A stretch of DNA of 64,000 bases from Mugil cephalus (GCF_022458985.1 NC_061774.1:9972616-10036615), one strand, 5' to 3'. Counted from the stretch's first letter, positions 49,301 to 62,728 are shown. Notes: generated from the letters alone by a model not told the origin. Program-made: numbers and translations.

Positions 49301-52300
49301 ACACTGACCAGATCCGTCCTGTCCTGTCGAAGGCCTGTTGCTCCAGGGCGCTGATGCGGCATTTTGCTGAGATAGGGCCTGACGGTCTTACATAACAACT
49401 ATACATGAAGACACATGCGGACGTTCACGTAGTAGATCATTTGTTCACCCGCACAAGGCAAGATTTTACAGGAAGTAAATGTGGAAAAATGATCCAGCTC
49501 TAACCTCACATCTGCCGTGCGTGCTGGCCCCTTTTCCACTTATCTGTGGGAAGCTGAGGTCACCGTGCAGAGGTAGGCCATAGGTCAAGAGGTGGAGCAG
49601 CAGAGGAAGACCGTCTGTCAGGAGTCGGAGCCAGATTTCCAATCGCAGGACAGGTCTGACATGGAATATTAACCCTCGCATTCATTGTAGAGAGGAAGCG
49701 TTTCCCACTCTCTGAAGACACAAACAAATAGTGAAGGACCCTCAGAGAGGCCCCCGTGTCTCTTCTGTTTCTAAGAATTCCAGCTGAAATTCATCAGAGC
49801 ATTTTTTCCTACAGGCCTGCGTGTGGAAAAATGTCGGGATGGATAGTTAAGTGGAAAACCTGAGTTGAAATTCCAGCTGCGTGTCACACGCCATCAGATA
49901 TGAGAGGGACGGGAAAAACTGGGTGTTATCTTTGGCTGTCTATTATTGTAACGTAAGATCTCCACGCAACACACGCCTTCCTCTTATTATTTTCACTCAG
50001 CCTTTGTGGATTTTTCCTTTTACCCCCTGCGTGTGGTTTAGGATCTCTGTTAGGGGTTTGCGGTGCGAGCGAAGCTGCAGCAGGAATGTGAAAGCACGGT
50101 TTTTCCCAGTCTTATGACCCGGTGCCTCTGAGCTCATGTTGTGAGTATCGGTTTAGTTTGGCTGAACGGGCAGCGGAGTGAGAAGTAGTACTCTGAGCTG
50201 TGGGGTGCCTTAACAATCCCTTTCTTTGTCCTGAGGGGGGACGGTGTGGGTTTATGCAAAACCGGTCATCTTCTCTCACGCTTTATAGTGCATATGTCTT
50301 GCCTTGGTTTCTGTTGGAGAGGGATCCTCTCATTTAAAGTTTAAACCCCAGCGTCCCTGCCTCAAGGAGACCGTTGTTTGGTGAATTAGTAAGTTTTGCT
50401 GGGTGTGAGTAAGACTCGCACTTTAAAATGTATTGTTCCAGTGCTTCCCTTCTTAAATGACCTCACATCGGCGGCCACCTCCTACGAGGGAGGCGGCTGT
50501 AATGTTTGAAAAATGTGACTTGGTCATCATCTTAACTAGATTTAAAGAGAGTGGAGACAATTACTCATTCAGTAAACAATTAATGTAGAATGGAAATACT
50601 TGTTAGTTACCGCCCTAGTGTAGATTTCCACTGTAGAAAAGCTCCGTTTGGATTTTTTTTTGTGTTAAACTAATTAAATGTGAATGTAACTTTAATTTAA
50701 GTATGAAAACAGGATAGTAGCTTCACCACTGCTACTTTTACAGGCCGCATATTTCCTCTTGCAACAGTATTCCATTAATGTTGTGCATGACATCGAGGAG
50801 GTGAATTATGTGTGTTTAATGCCAAGCTTATGTGTAAACACTCTCACCAACTGGTTTTCTGGTTTTTCTCCTTCCCCCTTTCACCCCTATCCCCTCATCC
50901 TCTGCGACTTCTCTCTCTATCTCGCTATCTCTTACTTTCGTTTTCTCCGCTCTGTGCTTCTGCATCTCTCAACTCTGTGTTTCCCCCTCAGGTTCATGTG
51001 CGCCCAGATGCCGAATCCCGTCCTGGAGAGCATCAGCATCATCGATACTCCCGGAATCCTGTCGGGGGAGAAGCAGAGAATAAGCAGAGGTCCGCTTCAC
51101 ACACACGAACACCACACTTCACCCACCTCGTCCTTCATGTACAGTGTGTGCTAATCATGTTTAACACCACACCGCACCCTCCGCTCCACAACTGTGCAGT
51201 GCTGTAATCAGAAAGCAGTGCGCACAGACAAAAAGCATTTACAGGAAGTGACAGGTTCAGCAATGAAGTGGTACATAGTTGAGTTCTTTTCTCTCTGGTA
51301 TTTCTGTTAGGCAAGTGTCCCGTAAAGTCAGTTGTAGCAACTTTGCTCGCAGCGCTGTCAAACCTGTGTTTAACAGCCTCAGGGGAACACCTAAACAAAC
51401 AGGTCACATATATCTGGAGGGCACTTTTACCTGGCAATTGACTGACAAATTCATTGCCTGTATCTTTTTTAAGCGATGACGGCAACATCTTTCACACCCC
51501 CACCTTTTTTTCTTCTGAAAAAAGACTGAAATAGAAAATGTGCCCTGTACATTGCTATTTTTTTTTATCCTGTGTACCTTCACTGTTCAGAGTCGTTTCC
51601 CTGTACTCTGTGGAAATAAATCAATTCATATATTTATCCACTCGCTCCAACAATACTGCGACCTCCAGGGTCATTTGAGAATTGCCGCATATGCAGATTT
51701 CATCTCACTTTTGATGATCTTTCAGAACACAGGCATGCGATAACAGCGCAGCTGAGCGTAGCTTCTGCTTTTTCTACCTGATGTGAGCCTGTTTAAGAGG
51801 AAGCACTCTTATGAGTTTTTGTGTACTCTAGGGAAAGGAAGTGGAGTAAAATGGCAAACATAGTGGAGAGTTTCCCAAGACTGCCCCCACCCACAACCTC
51901 CGCCGCCGCTGCCTGACTTGGACCGAAAGCTTCGAGACAATCTGCTCTTTATTATCAAGTCCCGTGTGACAAAGCGAAAAGGAAAAAGGGGAAAAATATT
52001 GCGAGGCAGAAAATGAATCCGCAGCTAATTTGATTAATTGGTTTTGGTAGCAGAAGCGACAAATTAGTCAATTGTACAGTGACTTTTTCTCATGGGCGTT
52101 TTCCTGGTTGTGTTTCATTTCACTGTACATTGAATATGTTTGGACACACAAAGCAAATTATTTTACATTAGCATTTTATCATTATTTTGGATGTCAGAGA
52201 ATTTTGCATGGAATTTTCTGACAGAAAACGTAAAGGTCAAATAAGCGTCGTGTCGATACGTATGAATGATGAGATGACCCCGTCTAAAGAGAGGAGCAGG

Positions 52301-55300
52301 CTTAAGTCTGACGCCTCAGACAGTTTTGTTTCTATAGATACATACTTATTCATTCTCCCTTTCTTAAGCACATATGTACACTGTGTTACACACGTTATCT
52401 TCTTCTCTGTTTCTGCATAAACAGCCCAGTACTGTACTCTGGACGTACTACAGACTGTGTCATATACAAACAATTCCAGTTCATCTCAAGTGTGACGGGC
52501 ATGCGTGTGTCTGTTCTCTGAATACTGGCAGAATGCCGGCACATATTAGGTTTATACCAGCCTACGGGAAACTGTGGTATTATTTTAGACTTCCTCTCAA
52601 TTCTGATCAGCTGAAGGGCGTGTGACGCATCAGATGTAGTCAAGCATTTCCATATATTTCATTTAGAGCAGCATGGTACGATTTGAAAGCTTTTAGAAAC
52701 GTTCAAATTGGACGACGAGGCTGTGAAGTCCATTCATGAAGATTAAGCTTTGTCATTGCAACACAACACTTAGACCACGTGTTCATTTTTGCATATGTCA
52801 GCATAGAAATGTGCACAGAAATGTGCAGCTGGGCGTCTTTTTCTGGAGTCCCTGCTGATGACTTGACAGTGAATGTCAATTCCGCTGAGTACATTGAGCG
52901 GATTGAAGAAAGAGAGTTCTCAGAATCAGAGCTGAGAGTTTTTGAACTTGTGGCCTCAAAATGTAACACTGCAGCATTTCTTTGAGGAATATGTCTCCTC
53001 ACAGATAATTAGATCAGACTGACGCTCAAGCTGCAAACTTGCTACTCATTGCATTATTGTAAAATGATTAAATTTCTCGCCGTTCTTTTCTTACCTTTTT
53101 CAGAACAGACGATTGGATGAAAATATAAGACCTTTTTTAATGTAAAAATTACACAAACAAGATGTAAAGTGTACGTTAGTGATGTTAAGTCACACTGGTA
53201 GGAGGACTTTGTTACCAGCTGTTACACATATTTCTATGCTTTATGCTAATCTAAGATAACCTAAGTAAGCTCAGTGCTGCTAGCCTTAGCAAGAACAGTA
53301 AATACGTTTTCTTCCTGATATAACTATTTCTTTGATTATTCATTATAAATGAGTAAACACAAACCAGTCAAGTGATCCTCACACCTGCAACTTGCACTCA
53401 CCTAGGGTGCCAACATTTTAAATTTTTTTTACCATGCATGAAAATATGATTACTGGTTTTCTCACTCTTCTCTCCATCTGTGATTAGCACATGCTTATGA
53501 GGCCCTTCCAGTTTGGTCCTGGCGGCGCGTCTCTATCCTTGCATTCTTGCGCACATGGTTCATAGATAGCAGTTGTCGATGCTATGCGCTATAAGTAAGT
53601 CTGGGCTAGAGCAGCTGTCTCTCCTCTCATTCTCCAACACGTGTGTTAAAAGCGGACTCGAGGGGGATTGAACAAATATCCTCAGCTGGTTCCCACCGGG
53701 CTCTCGGACTTAAAATATTCCCCCTTCATCCCCCCTCCGCTGTTACGTCATCTGCGAAAAGAGCCACAAACTCCTTTGGGCCGAGGGTGTTTCCATCTCT
53801 CATTAACAGAGAGGCTTTTCTCTCACTTTCACTTTCACTCACCCCGTCTTTCTCCCTCCACCTCCCCAGTCTCCCTCTTTATCTTCATCTGTCCACGTCA
53901 CAGTGCAGTTCTCTCCGTCGACTGTATCTCTCGGACTTTCTTTTGTATACATGCGTCGGGACGGAGACAAAAGGCGGCCATGTTGGAATGCATATGCAGC
54001 AGATCTGGCGTTGATTGTGCAGCGGCCGAGATGAGCTTTTACAGCAGCTGCATTCTTTTCTGATCAGATGACACACAGACACTAATCAAAACCAAAACTC
54101 TCCCTCTTCCCGCCTCCCTCTCTCTCTGCAAGTCATCCGCCAAATAAAAATACAAAAAAAGGCCTCTGTTATGTAAGTTGAGTAATTTCTTTGTTGGAAA
54201 GGAAGTGAATAATAAATTAAGACCTGGTTAGACGAGTCACTTGTTGAGGTTTTGTCGCTGACAGTACATACCCTTTTTAGCCTAACACCTTATGCGTCAG
54301 CCTTCTTGCTTCCTTTTTTCTATTTCATTACTAGTAACATTGGTTTTTCTGTGGCACGTTCCACAGACCTGTCTCCAGCGGAGTTCACTGTAGCAGTGCG
54401 TATCGACAAATCTGATTGTCCAGAGGGTTGGAACTGTCTTTACCTTTATACACCTTTTTCTGCTATCTCAGTAAACCAAGTTAATCAATAACCAGGGGCA
54501 AAACTCTTCCTCTTGAAATAACACTTACCTAAACATTACTCGATCAACAGGCCTTAGAATATAGACATAGAACTAGCAGTTCAACGTCATCCAACACACT
54601 CTACGTTGAGTCATTGAGTTCTTTGTCAGATAAAATCCTCATATTTCACCGCAAAAGTATTAGTGATCTATTGTCTTAAGTATGAGATATGGTTTCATGC
54701 TAACAGTCCATTATCTTGTCCTGGATTTGTGTTGGTGGTTTTCATCAGATCATAGCAGATCGGCCCTCATGTGCTAACAATGAAAATAAAATTCTTCTTG
54801 TCGATCTGATATCGACTGGGTTTTAATAAGCTAAAGCAAGTTAACCCTGAAATGATTATATGTTCTTTTTTCGTAGAACTGCTGTCAGACAGTTTGTTTC
54901 CACCCTAAATAAATACAAGATCCGGACTATAAACAGTAATCAAAACCGATAATGTGGTAATGGTGGCTTTGCTGGTGTTTAAACGTCTTCTCTTTCTCCA
55001 GGGTACGACTTCGCTGCTGTGCTCGAGTGGTTTGCTGAACGCGTGGACCGCATCATCCTCCTGTTCGACGCCCACAAGCTGGACATCTCTGACGAGTTCT
55101 CCGAGGTGATCCGCGCTCTCAAGAACCACGAGGACAAAATGCGCGTGGTTCTGAACAAGGCCGACCAGATCAGCACTCAGCAGCTGATGAGGGTCTACGG
55201 AGCGCTGATGTGGTCTTTGGGGAAAATCATCAACACACCCGAGGTAAAAACGTTGGTGCTTTTGTGCATAACACAATATGTTTAAACTAATCCCATTAGG

Positions 55301-57998
55301 GCAAACATCTGAAACAAACCTAAACTCAAGCCTTCTTTTATTTGTGCTGAACAAACAAGAACTTGTCTTTTTAGCTTTTATTTACACTCTTTGACAAACC
55401 TGGGGCCTTCGGGCCTTTAGGCAGGTCTGGGTAGAGACCAGATGACCTTTCTAAAAAGATCAGAGTTCCCAGCTTGTCATTGTATGAGAAGTTGGAAGAG
55501 AACGACTCTTTAATGTGTGATTGTAATGAAACTGAAACATAGTTACATTTCTGTCTATTTCAAATCCCATGTCCTACCCAGTATCACATGACACAGTTTG
55601 TCGCATGATTTTCCCTGACCTCTTAGTTAATATTTGATCCAGAGCCATATTCATAAACTGATCCCAGAGAGACCTTTGGATGCTCCAGATAATTACTCAT
55701 TGACTTTCACACTAAATTGTATTGTGAGGCCTTTAAACAGGACATAAAGCACAAAAGGTGCATTCTAAAAGGTTATTTCTGCTTCCTTGACTACGTCTGA
55801 ATGTGACATATTCCATTGTCAAACATCCCTTTTGTCTTTTGAGTGTATAAAGGTTCTTGTTTATTCAACAGCCAGGTTGGAGTGTGTATGTGACCTGTGA
55901 AAGAATTTCCTCTCGTGTGGATGTGGGCAATAAAGAGCAACCTGATGGAAATGGAGATGAATGAATAGAGATTAACTTCTAAGAACTGTATTCCAGGTGG
56001 TGCGCGTGTACATCGGCTCATTCTGGGCACAGCCCCTCTTGGTGCCAGACAACAGGAAGTTGTTTGAAGCAGAGGAGCAGGACCTGTTCGTGGACATCCA
56101 GTCACTGCCACGTAACGCAGCTCTACGCAAACTCAACGACCTCATCAAACGAGCGCGCCTCGCCAAGGTCAGTATTAACAAGACCTGAGAGGTTTACGTC
56201 CCCCGTCACCAGAGCAGGTTGAGTTAAATGCATCAGCGTGCATGTTGTGATGACATTATAAATGTAATATTTGAGGTGTGTTGTCAAAAACAAAGTAAGG
56301 AACACATTAATCAAGGGAACATCGATATGTGAACCACATTTCATGGCAATCAATTTGATATATGTCAACACATCTCACTCAGAGCCACAAATATTTGCTT
56401 CGTGGTTGATCTAGAAGATAAGAGATCATGAACGTCTATTGGATTCATTCTCAGTGAAACATGGCTGTCTGTACCAGAATATGATGAAAAGCCATCTAAG
56501 AATTGCTTCATTTCCATCAAAACCAAAGTATGGGACAGATCCATGTTGCGACTCCTAGAGCCACACTTGCTTAATTCATTTTCTTCTTCTTTTTTTTTAA
56601 AGAAAAACAATTTATTTTTTGCCTAATTATCTAATTTTCACTCTTGTCTTTCTGTAACCTCTTACCACTACCCTTTCCGCTCCATCCATCATTACAAGGT
56701 TACACAAAAACACCCTGGTTTACGCAACTTTTGTCAGTGAAGCACCACAGTATATCTGAAAATGATAGCACTTTTGAAACCAGTAATTTTGCAGCGTAAT
56801 GCCAAGAATAGTAGAGGGATTATTTGCTATTTCCTAACTTCAGAAACCCCTTCCAGGCCAGTTTTCAGACACAGAAATTGTGGGTTTTTCATGATTCATT
56901 TGATGAACTAGTTTTCAAAATTGTTGTTTCGCCTTCTTTCCAAATGAAAAACAGACTCTATTCAGTTGACCCATTTTACTTTTTTTAAATAATCACTGCG
57001 AGAGTTGATCGTGTTTCTTTAACGACTTCCAGGTGCAAGCTTACATTATCAGCTCTCTGAAAAAGGAGATGCCCAGTGTCTTTGGAAAGGACTCCAAGAA
57101 GAAGGAGCTGATTGCCAACTTGGGAGAGATCTACACCAAAATAGAGAAGGAGCACCAGATCTCTCCTGGAGACTTCCCCAACCTTGCCAAGATGCAGGTG
57201 AGACTACAAAAAAGAGTTGATGTTGTGTTTAACTTGTTCAGAGTACAATGACCTCTCTTAGTTCCCACCTTTACACTTTTACACGTCTTTGCCCCTCTTT
57301 CCTGCTCTTGCCCTCCAGGATGGGCCAGGACGGGGATGAGATTTATTTTTCCTGGTTTGTCAGGAAATCCTGCTTCTTGTATGCTACTCCCATTGGTAGT
57401 CATTGAAGACTGATCTATTTCTATCACCAATTCCTGTTTTCTCTCACCCCCCTCCTCATCCCTCCAGGAGCTGCTGAATGGCCAGGACTTCACAAAGTTT
57501 GTCGCGCTGAAGCCCAAACTGCTGGAGGCAGTGGAGGACATGCTCGCCAACGACATCGCCCGTCTCATGGCCATGGTACGTCAGGAGGAGGCCGCCATGC
57601 CCAGCCAGGTCGTCAAGGGCGGAGCCTTCGAGGGCACCATGACCGGTCCCTTCGGCCACGGGTACGGCGAGGGCGCCAGCGAGGGCATCGACGAGCTGGA
57701 GTGGGTGGTGGGCCGCGACAAGCCCACGTACGACGAGATCTTCTACACCCTCTCTCCCATCAACGGCAAAGTGTCGGGCGCCGCGGCCAAGAAGGAGATG
57801 CTGAAGTCCAAGCTGCCCAACACGGTCCTGGGAAAGATCTGGAAACTGGCCGACGTGGATAAAGACGGCCTCCTCGACGACGAGGAGTTCGCCCTGGCCA
57901 ACCACTTGATCAAGGTGAAGCTGGAGGGCCACGAGCTGCCGCCCACGCTGCCCGAGCACCTGGTGCCCCCGTCCAAGCGCGGAATGGTGGAGGCTTAG
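46354..57998 (+). CDS. ehd1: EH domain-containing protein 1 (dynamin-like membrane-remodelling ATPase)
   Basis: Peripheral membrane ATPase that tubulates endosomes, drives recycling and takes part in early ciliary vesicle formation. Exons: 46354-46742, 50992-51089, 55002-55243, 55997-56167, 57033-57197, 57468-57998; all in frame, 531 residues (human EHD1 534). Motifs: P-loop GQYSTGKTT (60-68), DTPG (148-151), NKAD (214-217), helical region [17 protein letters not shown], and a C-terminal EH domain with calcium-binding loop [13 protein letters not shown] (484-496), which binds NPF-type partners. It is closer to EHD1 and EHD3 than to EHD4 across the ATPase domain; the linker [15 protein letters not shown] favours EHD1. 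The N-terminus is [13 protein letters not shown], without the human MFSW start. Introns 1 (4.2 kb) and 2 (3.9 kb) hold no other coding exon that I could support. Confidence 0.96.
46743..50991 (+). other. ehd1 intron 1
   Basis: No coding exon recognised. It contains the palindrome GTGTTGCCAGGCAACAC at 47293-47309. The rest is ordinary AT-rich intron with pyrimidine tracts next to the acceptor. Confidence 0.6.
47295..47307. promoter_or_regulatory. X-box-like RFX palindrome GTTGCCAGGCAAC in ehd1 intron 1
   Basis: A perfect inverted repeat of GTTGCC around a single A; the symmetry extends to 17 bases (GTG...CAC). It matches the RFX X-box form GTTGCC-N-GGCAAC and lies 0.55 kb into intron 1. Confidence 0.55.
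51090..55001 (+). other. ehd1 intron 2
   Basis: About 3.9 kb with no supported coding exon. Pyrimidine-rich stretches occur near 53815-53900. No mobile element was recognised. Confidence 0.55.
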
Positions 57999-58151
57999 AT
58001 GTCCAGAAAAGACCGGGGGCAGCCTGGCAACGAGTAACGTCATCGCTCTGCATCATCCTCCATCAAGCTGTGAGTCTCCAGACTTCTCAACACACCAGGG
58101 GGACATATTGCTGTGATCTTTTCCACCAGAGAGAGACTGGAGGGTTTCGTT

Positions 58152-58182
58152 GGGAGGGAGGGAGGGAGGGAGGGAGGGGGGG
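58152..58182 (+). repeat. (GGGA)n repeat in ehd1 3' UTR
   Basis: About seven GGGA units ending in a G-run, 0.15 kb after the ehd1 stop. Confidence 0.9.
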
Positions 58183-58483
58183 TCCATCTTAGTGCATTAG
58201 GGCATCTATGTGAAATAAATTGGGGAGGAGGGCCGTGAAAGGACATTACTGCATCATGAACTGATGAGTACCTGGATTTCTGCATCCGTGTAAAAGATGT
58301 CTTAAAGTTCACAGTCAATATTATTTTATGTTGATCCAAAGAAATATAGTTTTTTTTTCCATTTGGACAGAGAAAAAGGAAATCAAAACAGCTGTTAGAA
58401 TTACTTTATCTATATTTTTGTATTTCCTGACTGTTAACTTTGACTCTTTCCAAATGCTTCCCCTTTTTATTATTTTACCAGAG

Positions 58484-58489
58484 AATAAA
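58484..58489 (+). terminator. ehd1 polyadenylation signal
   Basis: AATAAATAAA (two overlapping hexamers) 0.49 kb past the stop, followed by A-rich sequence. Confidence 0.6.
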
Positions 58490-58519
58490 TAAAAAGGAAT
58501 ACTCTAACATCCAAAATGT

Positions 58520-61110
58520 GGTCGCGTGTATTTTTAAATGTGTGACACACCACATTTGTGAGGTGAGTCATAGCGTCACTAAACAGTTCATACTTTTGTG
58601 CTTTTATTTTCGTTTCGTTATTGAAGATCATATCAAGGACTGTGTTACCCAGAGGTCACCGGAGACATTTTCTTCAAAATGCACTCATTCATTCAATAGT
58701 TTCAGCGATGTCCACTGCCCCCTGTAGGCTGGTCAAAGGTTTAACGAGTCACACCAGAATCCTCGGGAGGACTTATAAGGCAATCCGCCCATGAAACGAC
58801 TCGCTTATGACTACATATCTTTGAGGGCAAATTGAAAACAGTGAAGGCAGACACTTGTGACATTCTCTGGAGTTCCCTGAGGACACATGGAGACAATTTA
58901 CGAAGATTCAGCCCAGGCTCAGGAAGACGAGCGTAAATTCTAAACAGAAAGACAGGAAGCTCTCTAATAAACGAGTCTGAGTGTATATAACTTCATGTCC
59001 ACCTTATAAAACTGTCTTCTTATCTAACCTGAAGAGGTCTGAATCTGAAGACAGTCTGCCTCATTCAAATTAGGATGCAGATTTAAGGAACCGATATGTA
59101 AATCGCCCTCGGTATTTATCAGGTGTTTTCCCGTGTGAACCGTGTTTGTTATGGGAAAAGAAGTCAGGTGATGGATGCAAGGCCAATAATTGCTGCAAAC
59201 AGATCCGCATATACAGTGTCTTTCACGTCATGTCGGCTCAAGTTTGTTTACATATTTACGCTCTGCCGTGTCTATCTGGCTCGCCGCGGAAACCGTCTTA
59301 ATCAAGTTCACGTCCTCGGAACACAGCTCTGTGTTTCATTTTCAGTTGTCACTCACGGTCATGCACTTCTGTCTCAGCTGGACTGTGCACAAAAGACTCA
59401 CTGAGATACTGCGCAGTGACTCACCAGATTATCACGCTGACGCTCCGTCCGTGATCAAGTCCGCAGGCGCTCTCTTGTGTCCGGGTAAGTTATTACAGGG
59501 GTGTCACATTTAGCGTCACACCTAGTAATACGGATTTAAGCTGCCCCATAACTTCTATCAGTGCTAAGATTTTTGTTTGTTTGTTTTTTGTGGCTTACAT
59601 AGATTTTCTGAGAACACAGTTAATTTTTTTTTTCTGGAGAAATTTTATTGATGCCATTTAAACCAAGCAGATAAGAAACAAACAGGGTGTTGCTTGTGGG
59701 TTAGTGGTTAGAGAGGCAGCCTTGGGACTTTAAGATAAGATAAATCTTTGATTTGTCCCTTTTGTGCATCCGTGGCTGCTGTGCCTCTGAGTAAGTCCAG
59801 CCCCTTGACTTTTCCAAACAGGAATGCATGAGTTAAAAGCAGAGGATTTCCCCCCACAGTGGGATGTAAAGTATGTAAGAAATAGTTAACATTAAGAAAG
59901 TCCAGGTTCAAAGTGTTTATTGTCATGTGAGCAGTAAAGAAACGTGTTTCCCTGTTCTTTTGCTGCTCATAATGAATGTCAAACAATATGAAGTCAAAGT
60001 ATAAAATAAATAAAAATACACACCCAAGGCAATAAACTCTTGTCAGCTGTTTGGGAGCCTGAAGGAAGAGTTTGTTTGGAAGTCTTGCATTTATCACTTC
60101 TGTACCTCCAGCCTGAGAACAGTATAGTGTAGACAGAAAATGTTTGGGGTGGGTGACGTCTAATTAATTCTAACATTATATAATGTAATATCAAGATGCC
60201 CTAAAACAGATATGATTAGACGGATGAAGTTAAACTGACAACACGACAATAAATATTCACTGACGGACAGTTTGTGCCTTATAGGAATGTGACATTTACT
60301 GTGTCAACATAGGCCGTTATCTATGTTTATTATTGGGAGTTGGTTTGAAGTAGTTACTCTTTTAATGAGACTGAAAACTTTAATTAATAATTCACAGCCG
60401 CCGTAGCTGCAGGGCTGACAGAGAGCTGCTGGAATGCCCACGCTGGTGTGAAGTCAGAGGCTCTTCATCTCTGTCTCTGAACGCTGTGTGTTTGGTTAGC
60501 TGTCTGCCTCCTCCACTGTATATCTCCCCTTTACATTGTTTCCTCCTTCCCCTGCGAGGACGTCAGCGTCTTCCTCCCTCGTCTCTTCTTCCCCTCTTCC
60601 TTCCCTTTCTTCCACTGTTTACCGAGAGCGGACTTCTCTGCTCGGGCCTTTCTTTGTTTTTTTCACGTCTGCATTCCTGTCACTCCCCTGACCGCCCCCG
60701 TTCCTTGCGCCTCGTCCCTGCTCGGTGTTTTGGGCCACGCTCGTCCCGTCCGTGTCTAAAAATACTTCCCGCCGCCCCTCTGACACACTGACCCCTGCAG
60801 AGAGTTGACTGGGCCGGGGTTTATATAACACATTCGTGAGGAGGGAGCGCCTCCTCTGAGAGGCAGGTGAGGAATGAATCACCTGTATGTGTGAGCACAA
60901 ATCAAACTTCTGGTGTAACTGTCAGCTCAGCCATGCGTCCGCATTGAATGCAGCTGATTAATAATCAATGCAAGCAGTCAAAACTTGATGCTTTCGGTAT
61001 CTTAATCTTAACCTGTTATATTACTAGACGCTTAATTTCTTGAACATTTCAGCACAAACCCTGTTGCATAAAAACAAGAAAAATATCACACAAACTCAAT
61101 GAAATATAAT
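58520..61110. other. Interval between ehd1 and map1lc3c
   Basis: The two genes converge on this 2.6-kb stretch. It holds a SINE-like relic at 59687-59885 and a GC-richer patch at 60400-60890 with TTTATATAAC at 60820. No coding exon was supported. Confidence 0.5.
59687..59885 (+). mobile_element. tRNA-derived SINE-like relic
   Basis: TTAGTGGTTAGAGAGGCAGC resembles a tRNA-like A-box head. The tail GGAATGCATGAGTTAAAAGC, then AGAGGATTTCCCCCCACAGT and GGGATGTAAAGTATGTAAG, matches the 3' part of a common fish SINE. An AGATAAGATAAATC block lies between them. Divergent; no target duplication found. Confidence 0.5.
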
Positions 61111-61118
61111 GATGATTG

Positions 61119-61124
61119 TTTATT
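61119..61124 (-). terminator. Possible map1lc3c polyadenylation signal
   Basis: TTTATT on the plus strand reads AATAAA on the minus strand, 0.67 kb past the map1lc3c stop. Only a positional inference. Confidence 0.4.
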
Positions 61125-61797
61125 TAGTTTCTGGTGTACTGAATAAAGAATCAGAGCAACATAAAATGACATCCGTGGTAGTTCCTGATACGATGAATCG
61201 GTTTCACATTCTTGTGGGAAGATGAGGATGAGGAGGCGATCTAAAATAAAGAGGTGAGGAGGGGGATAAGTGCTAAGAAGGGGCCTGATTATCATCGGCT
61301 GTGATATTTACCCTGCGTCTGTCGGGGTGGTGGCGGCTCCACTAGAAGGAGGTTTATGTGCAGTGAAGCTCAAGAGGAGGGAAAACATGTCAAAAACAAA
61401 GGCTATGATTCAAACGTGTTCTTTTTGGGGCCCGCAGAAGGATCAGAGGTTGATCACAGCAGTCTTGCATCTTCTCGAAATCAACTTTTCTGTGTGTGTG
61501 TGTATTACTTTTTCTCAGAAATGAATGAATATGTCAATCATATGATCAGTCAGTCAAACTAAAGTCTTCATCAGGGTGAGCCTTGTCCACCCTTTTTGAC
61601 TCGCTTAAGAACAAAAGTTAAAAAAAAAGAAAGAAAAAAAACAGGAGTCCAGAAAGGTTCGATGAGGTAGGCAGATGTGCAGTTTGGGGACGTAAAACTG
61701 GAACACACTGTCTCTGTTTGGCTCAGTTTGTCCCTTTTCCTCCAGTGGCGTCACCATTGTTGGTCGGGACTCAGTTCGTGTGATCTCGTTTTGAGCC

Positions 61798-62583
61798 TCA
61801 GCGCGGAGGCCTGGCTGCAAGCCGAGGAGCTCCGAACATGTCCTGCGAGGCGTAGGTGATGTAGAGGAAGCCGTCGGCGTCCCTGTAGCGAGAATACACC
61901 TCACCCATGCTGGAGGACATGCTGGACATGCTCCTCTCCGCTACCAGGAGGAACAGAGCCTGGGTGGTGTCCAGGGCGATCTTGTTCCTGGAAAGGAAGA
62001 GAGCGGGAGTGTCAGACTGAGGGTGGAAAATGGGTAAAGGAAGAAGATTATGAGGAAGGAAGAAGAGAGGAGAGAATGATGACAGCTACAGACGGGGTTG
62101 GACTAATTCCAAGGGTTTGAGAAATCAAAAAACAAGTTCATTTACTGTAGAGAGAAGAGCTCTGAGTCACTGATCATTTACCTGAGCAGACACAGGAACT
62201 GACCCAGGGTGAGCTCGAAGGGAACCAGAAACTTTGTTTTGTCCAACAGAGGGAGAGTCTTTTCACGGATGTAACGTTCAACAATCACCTGAACACAAAT
62301 ACACATCAGCTAGTAGTTTGAGAAACACACAATAAAAAATGGGATTAGATGCATTAAAGTTGCAATAACATTTTAAACTAACTCACAGGCAACTTGTTGG
62401 GGAATTTAGACCGAATACTGCACACTTCATCTTTCCTTGTTTCTAAAGAGAAATGGCGCACAGTGTTTTATTTACACGTCCATCCACGCACAGTGAGGCC
62501 GGACATTCAATCCAGCTGGTCTTACCGAGGCATTTCCTCTGCTTGAAGGGCATCATCTCCATGGATTTCTCAAAAGGAGCCAT
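61798..62583 (-). CDS. map1lc3c: Microtubule-associated protein 1 light chain 3 gamma (ATG8 family)
   Basis: Ubiquitin-like autophagy protein that is lipidated onto phagophore membranes and recruits cargo receptors with LIR motifs. Exons in transcript order: 62583-62526, 62442-62387, 62288-62182, 61987-61798; phases close to 136 residues. Conserved features: MPFKQRK before helix 2, FPNKLPVIVERY, LPLLDKTKFLVP and DADGFLYITYASQDMFG. Gly126 in MFG is the expected ATG4 cleavage and lipid-attachment residue, and a 10-residue tail (APRLAARPPR) follows. A C-terminal extension and PFKQRK fit the LC3C branch better than LC3A/B or GABARAP. The N-terminus MAPFEKSMEM is specific to this gene. A TATA box lies upstream at 62722. 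Confidence 0.93.
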
Positions 62584-62720
62584 GTTTGCTTGTTGCTCGG
62601 GGCGGTTTGCAGAGACCAGTGGTGATGGAGGCGGTGAGGCCGGTCTCGCCCAGGCTGACGGTGAAGTCCCCTCGGGTGGAAGTAAGGCAAACCCCGGTGA
62701 GCTGCCGTGACCGCCGGGGT

Positions 62721-62728
62721 TTTATAGG
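62721..62728 (-). promoter_or_regulatory. TATA box for map1lc3c
   Basis: On the minus strand the sequence reads CTATAAAACC, about 140 bases before the ATG, in a short GC-rich region. Its spacing implies a start of transcription near 62695. The only clear TATA box at a gene start in this window. Confidence 0.55.

Noticed and set aside
57456-58043. A 195-codon minus-strand open frame over the last ehd1 exon
   Set aside because: It is the antisense image of the EHD1 EH domain, whose protein match is unambiguous; composition is Leu/Gly/His-rich chance reading.
60820-60870. TTTATATAAC followed by GGCAG/GTGAGG as a plus-strand promoter and first exon
   Set aside because: The implied exon would be only about 15 bases and nothing downstream on this strand is coding.
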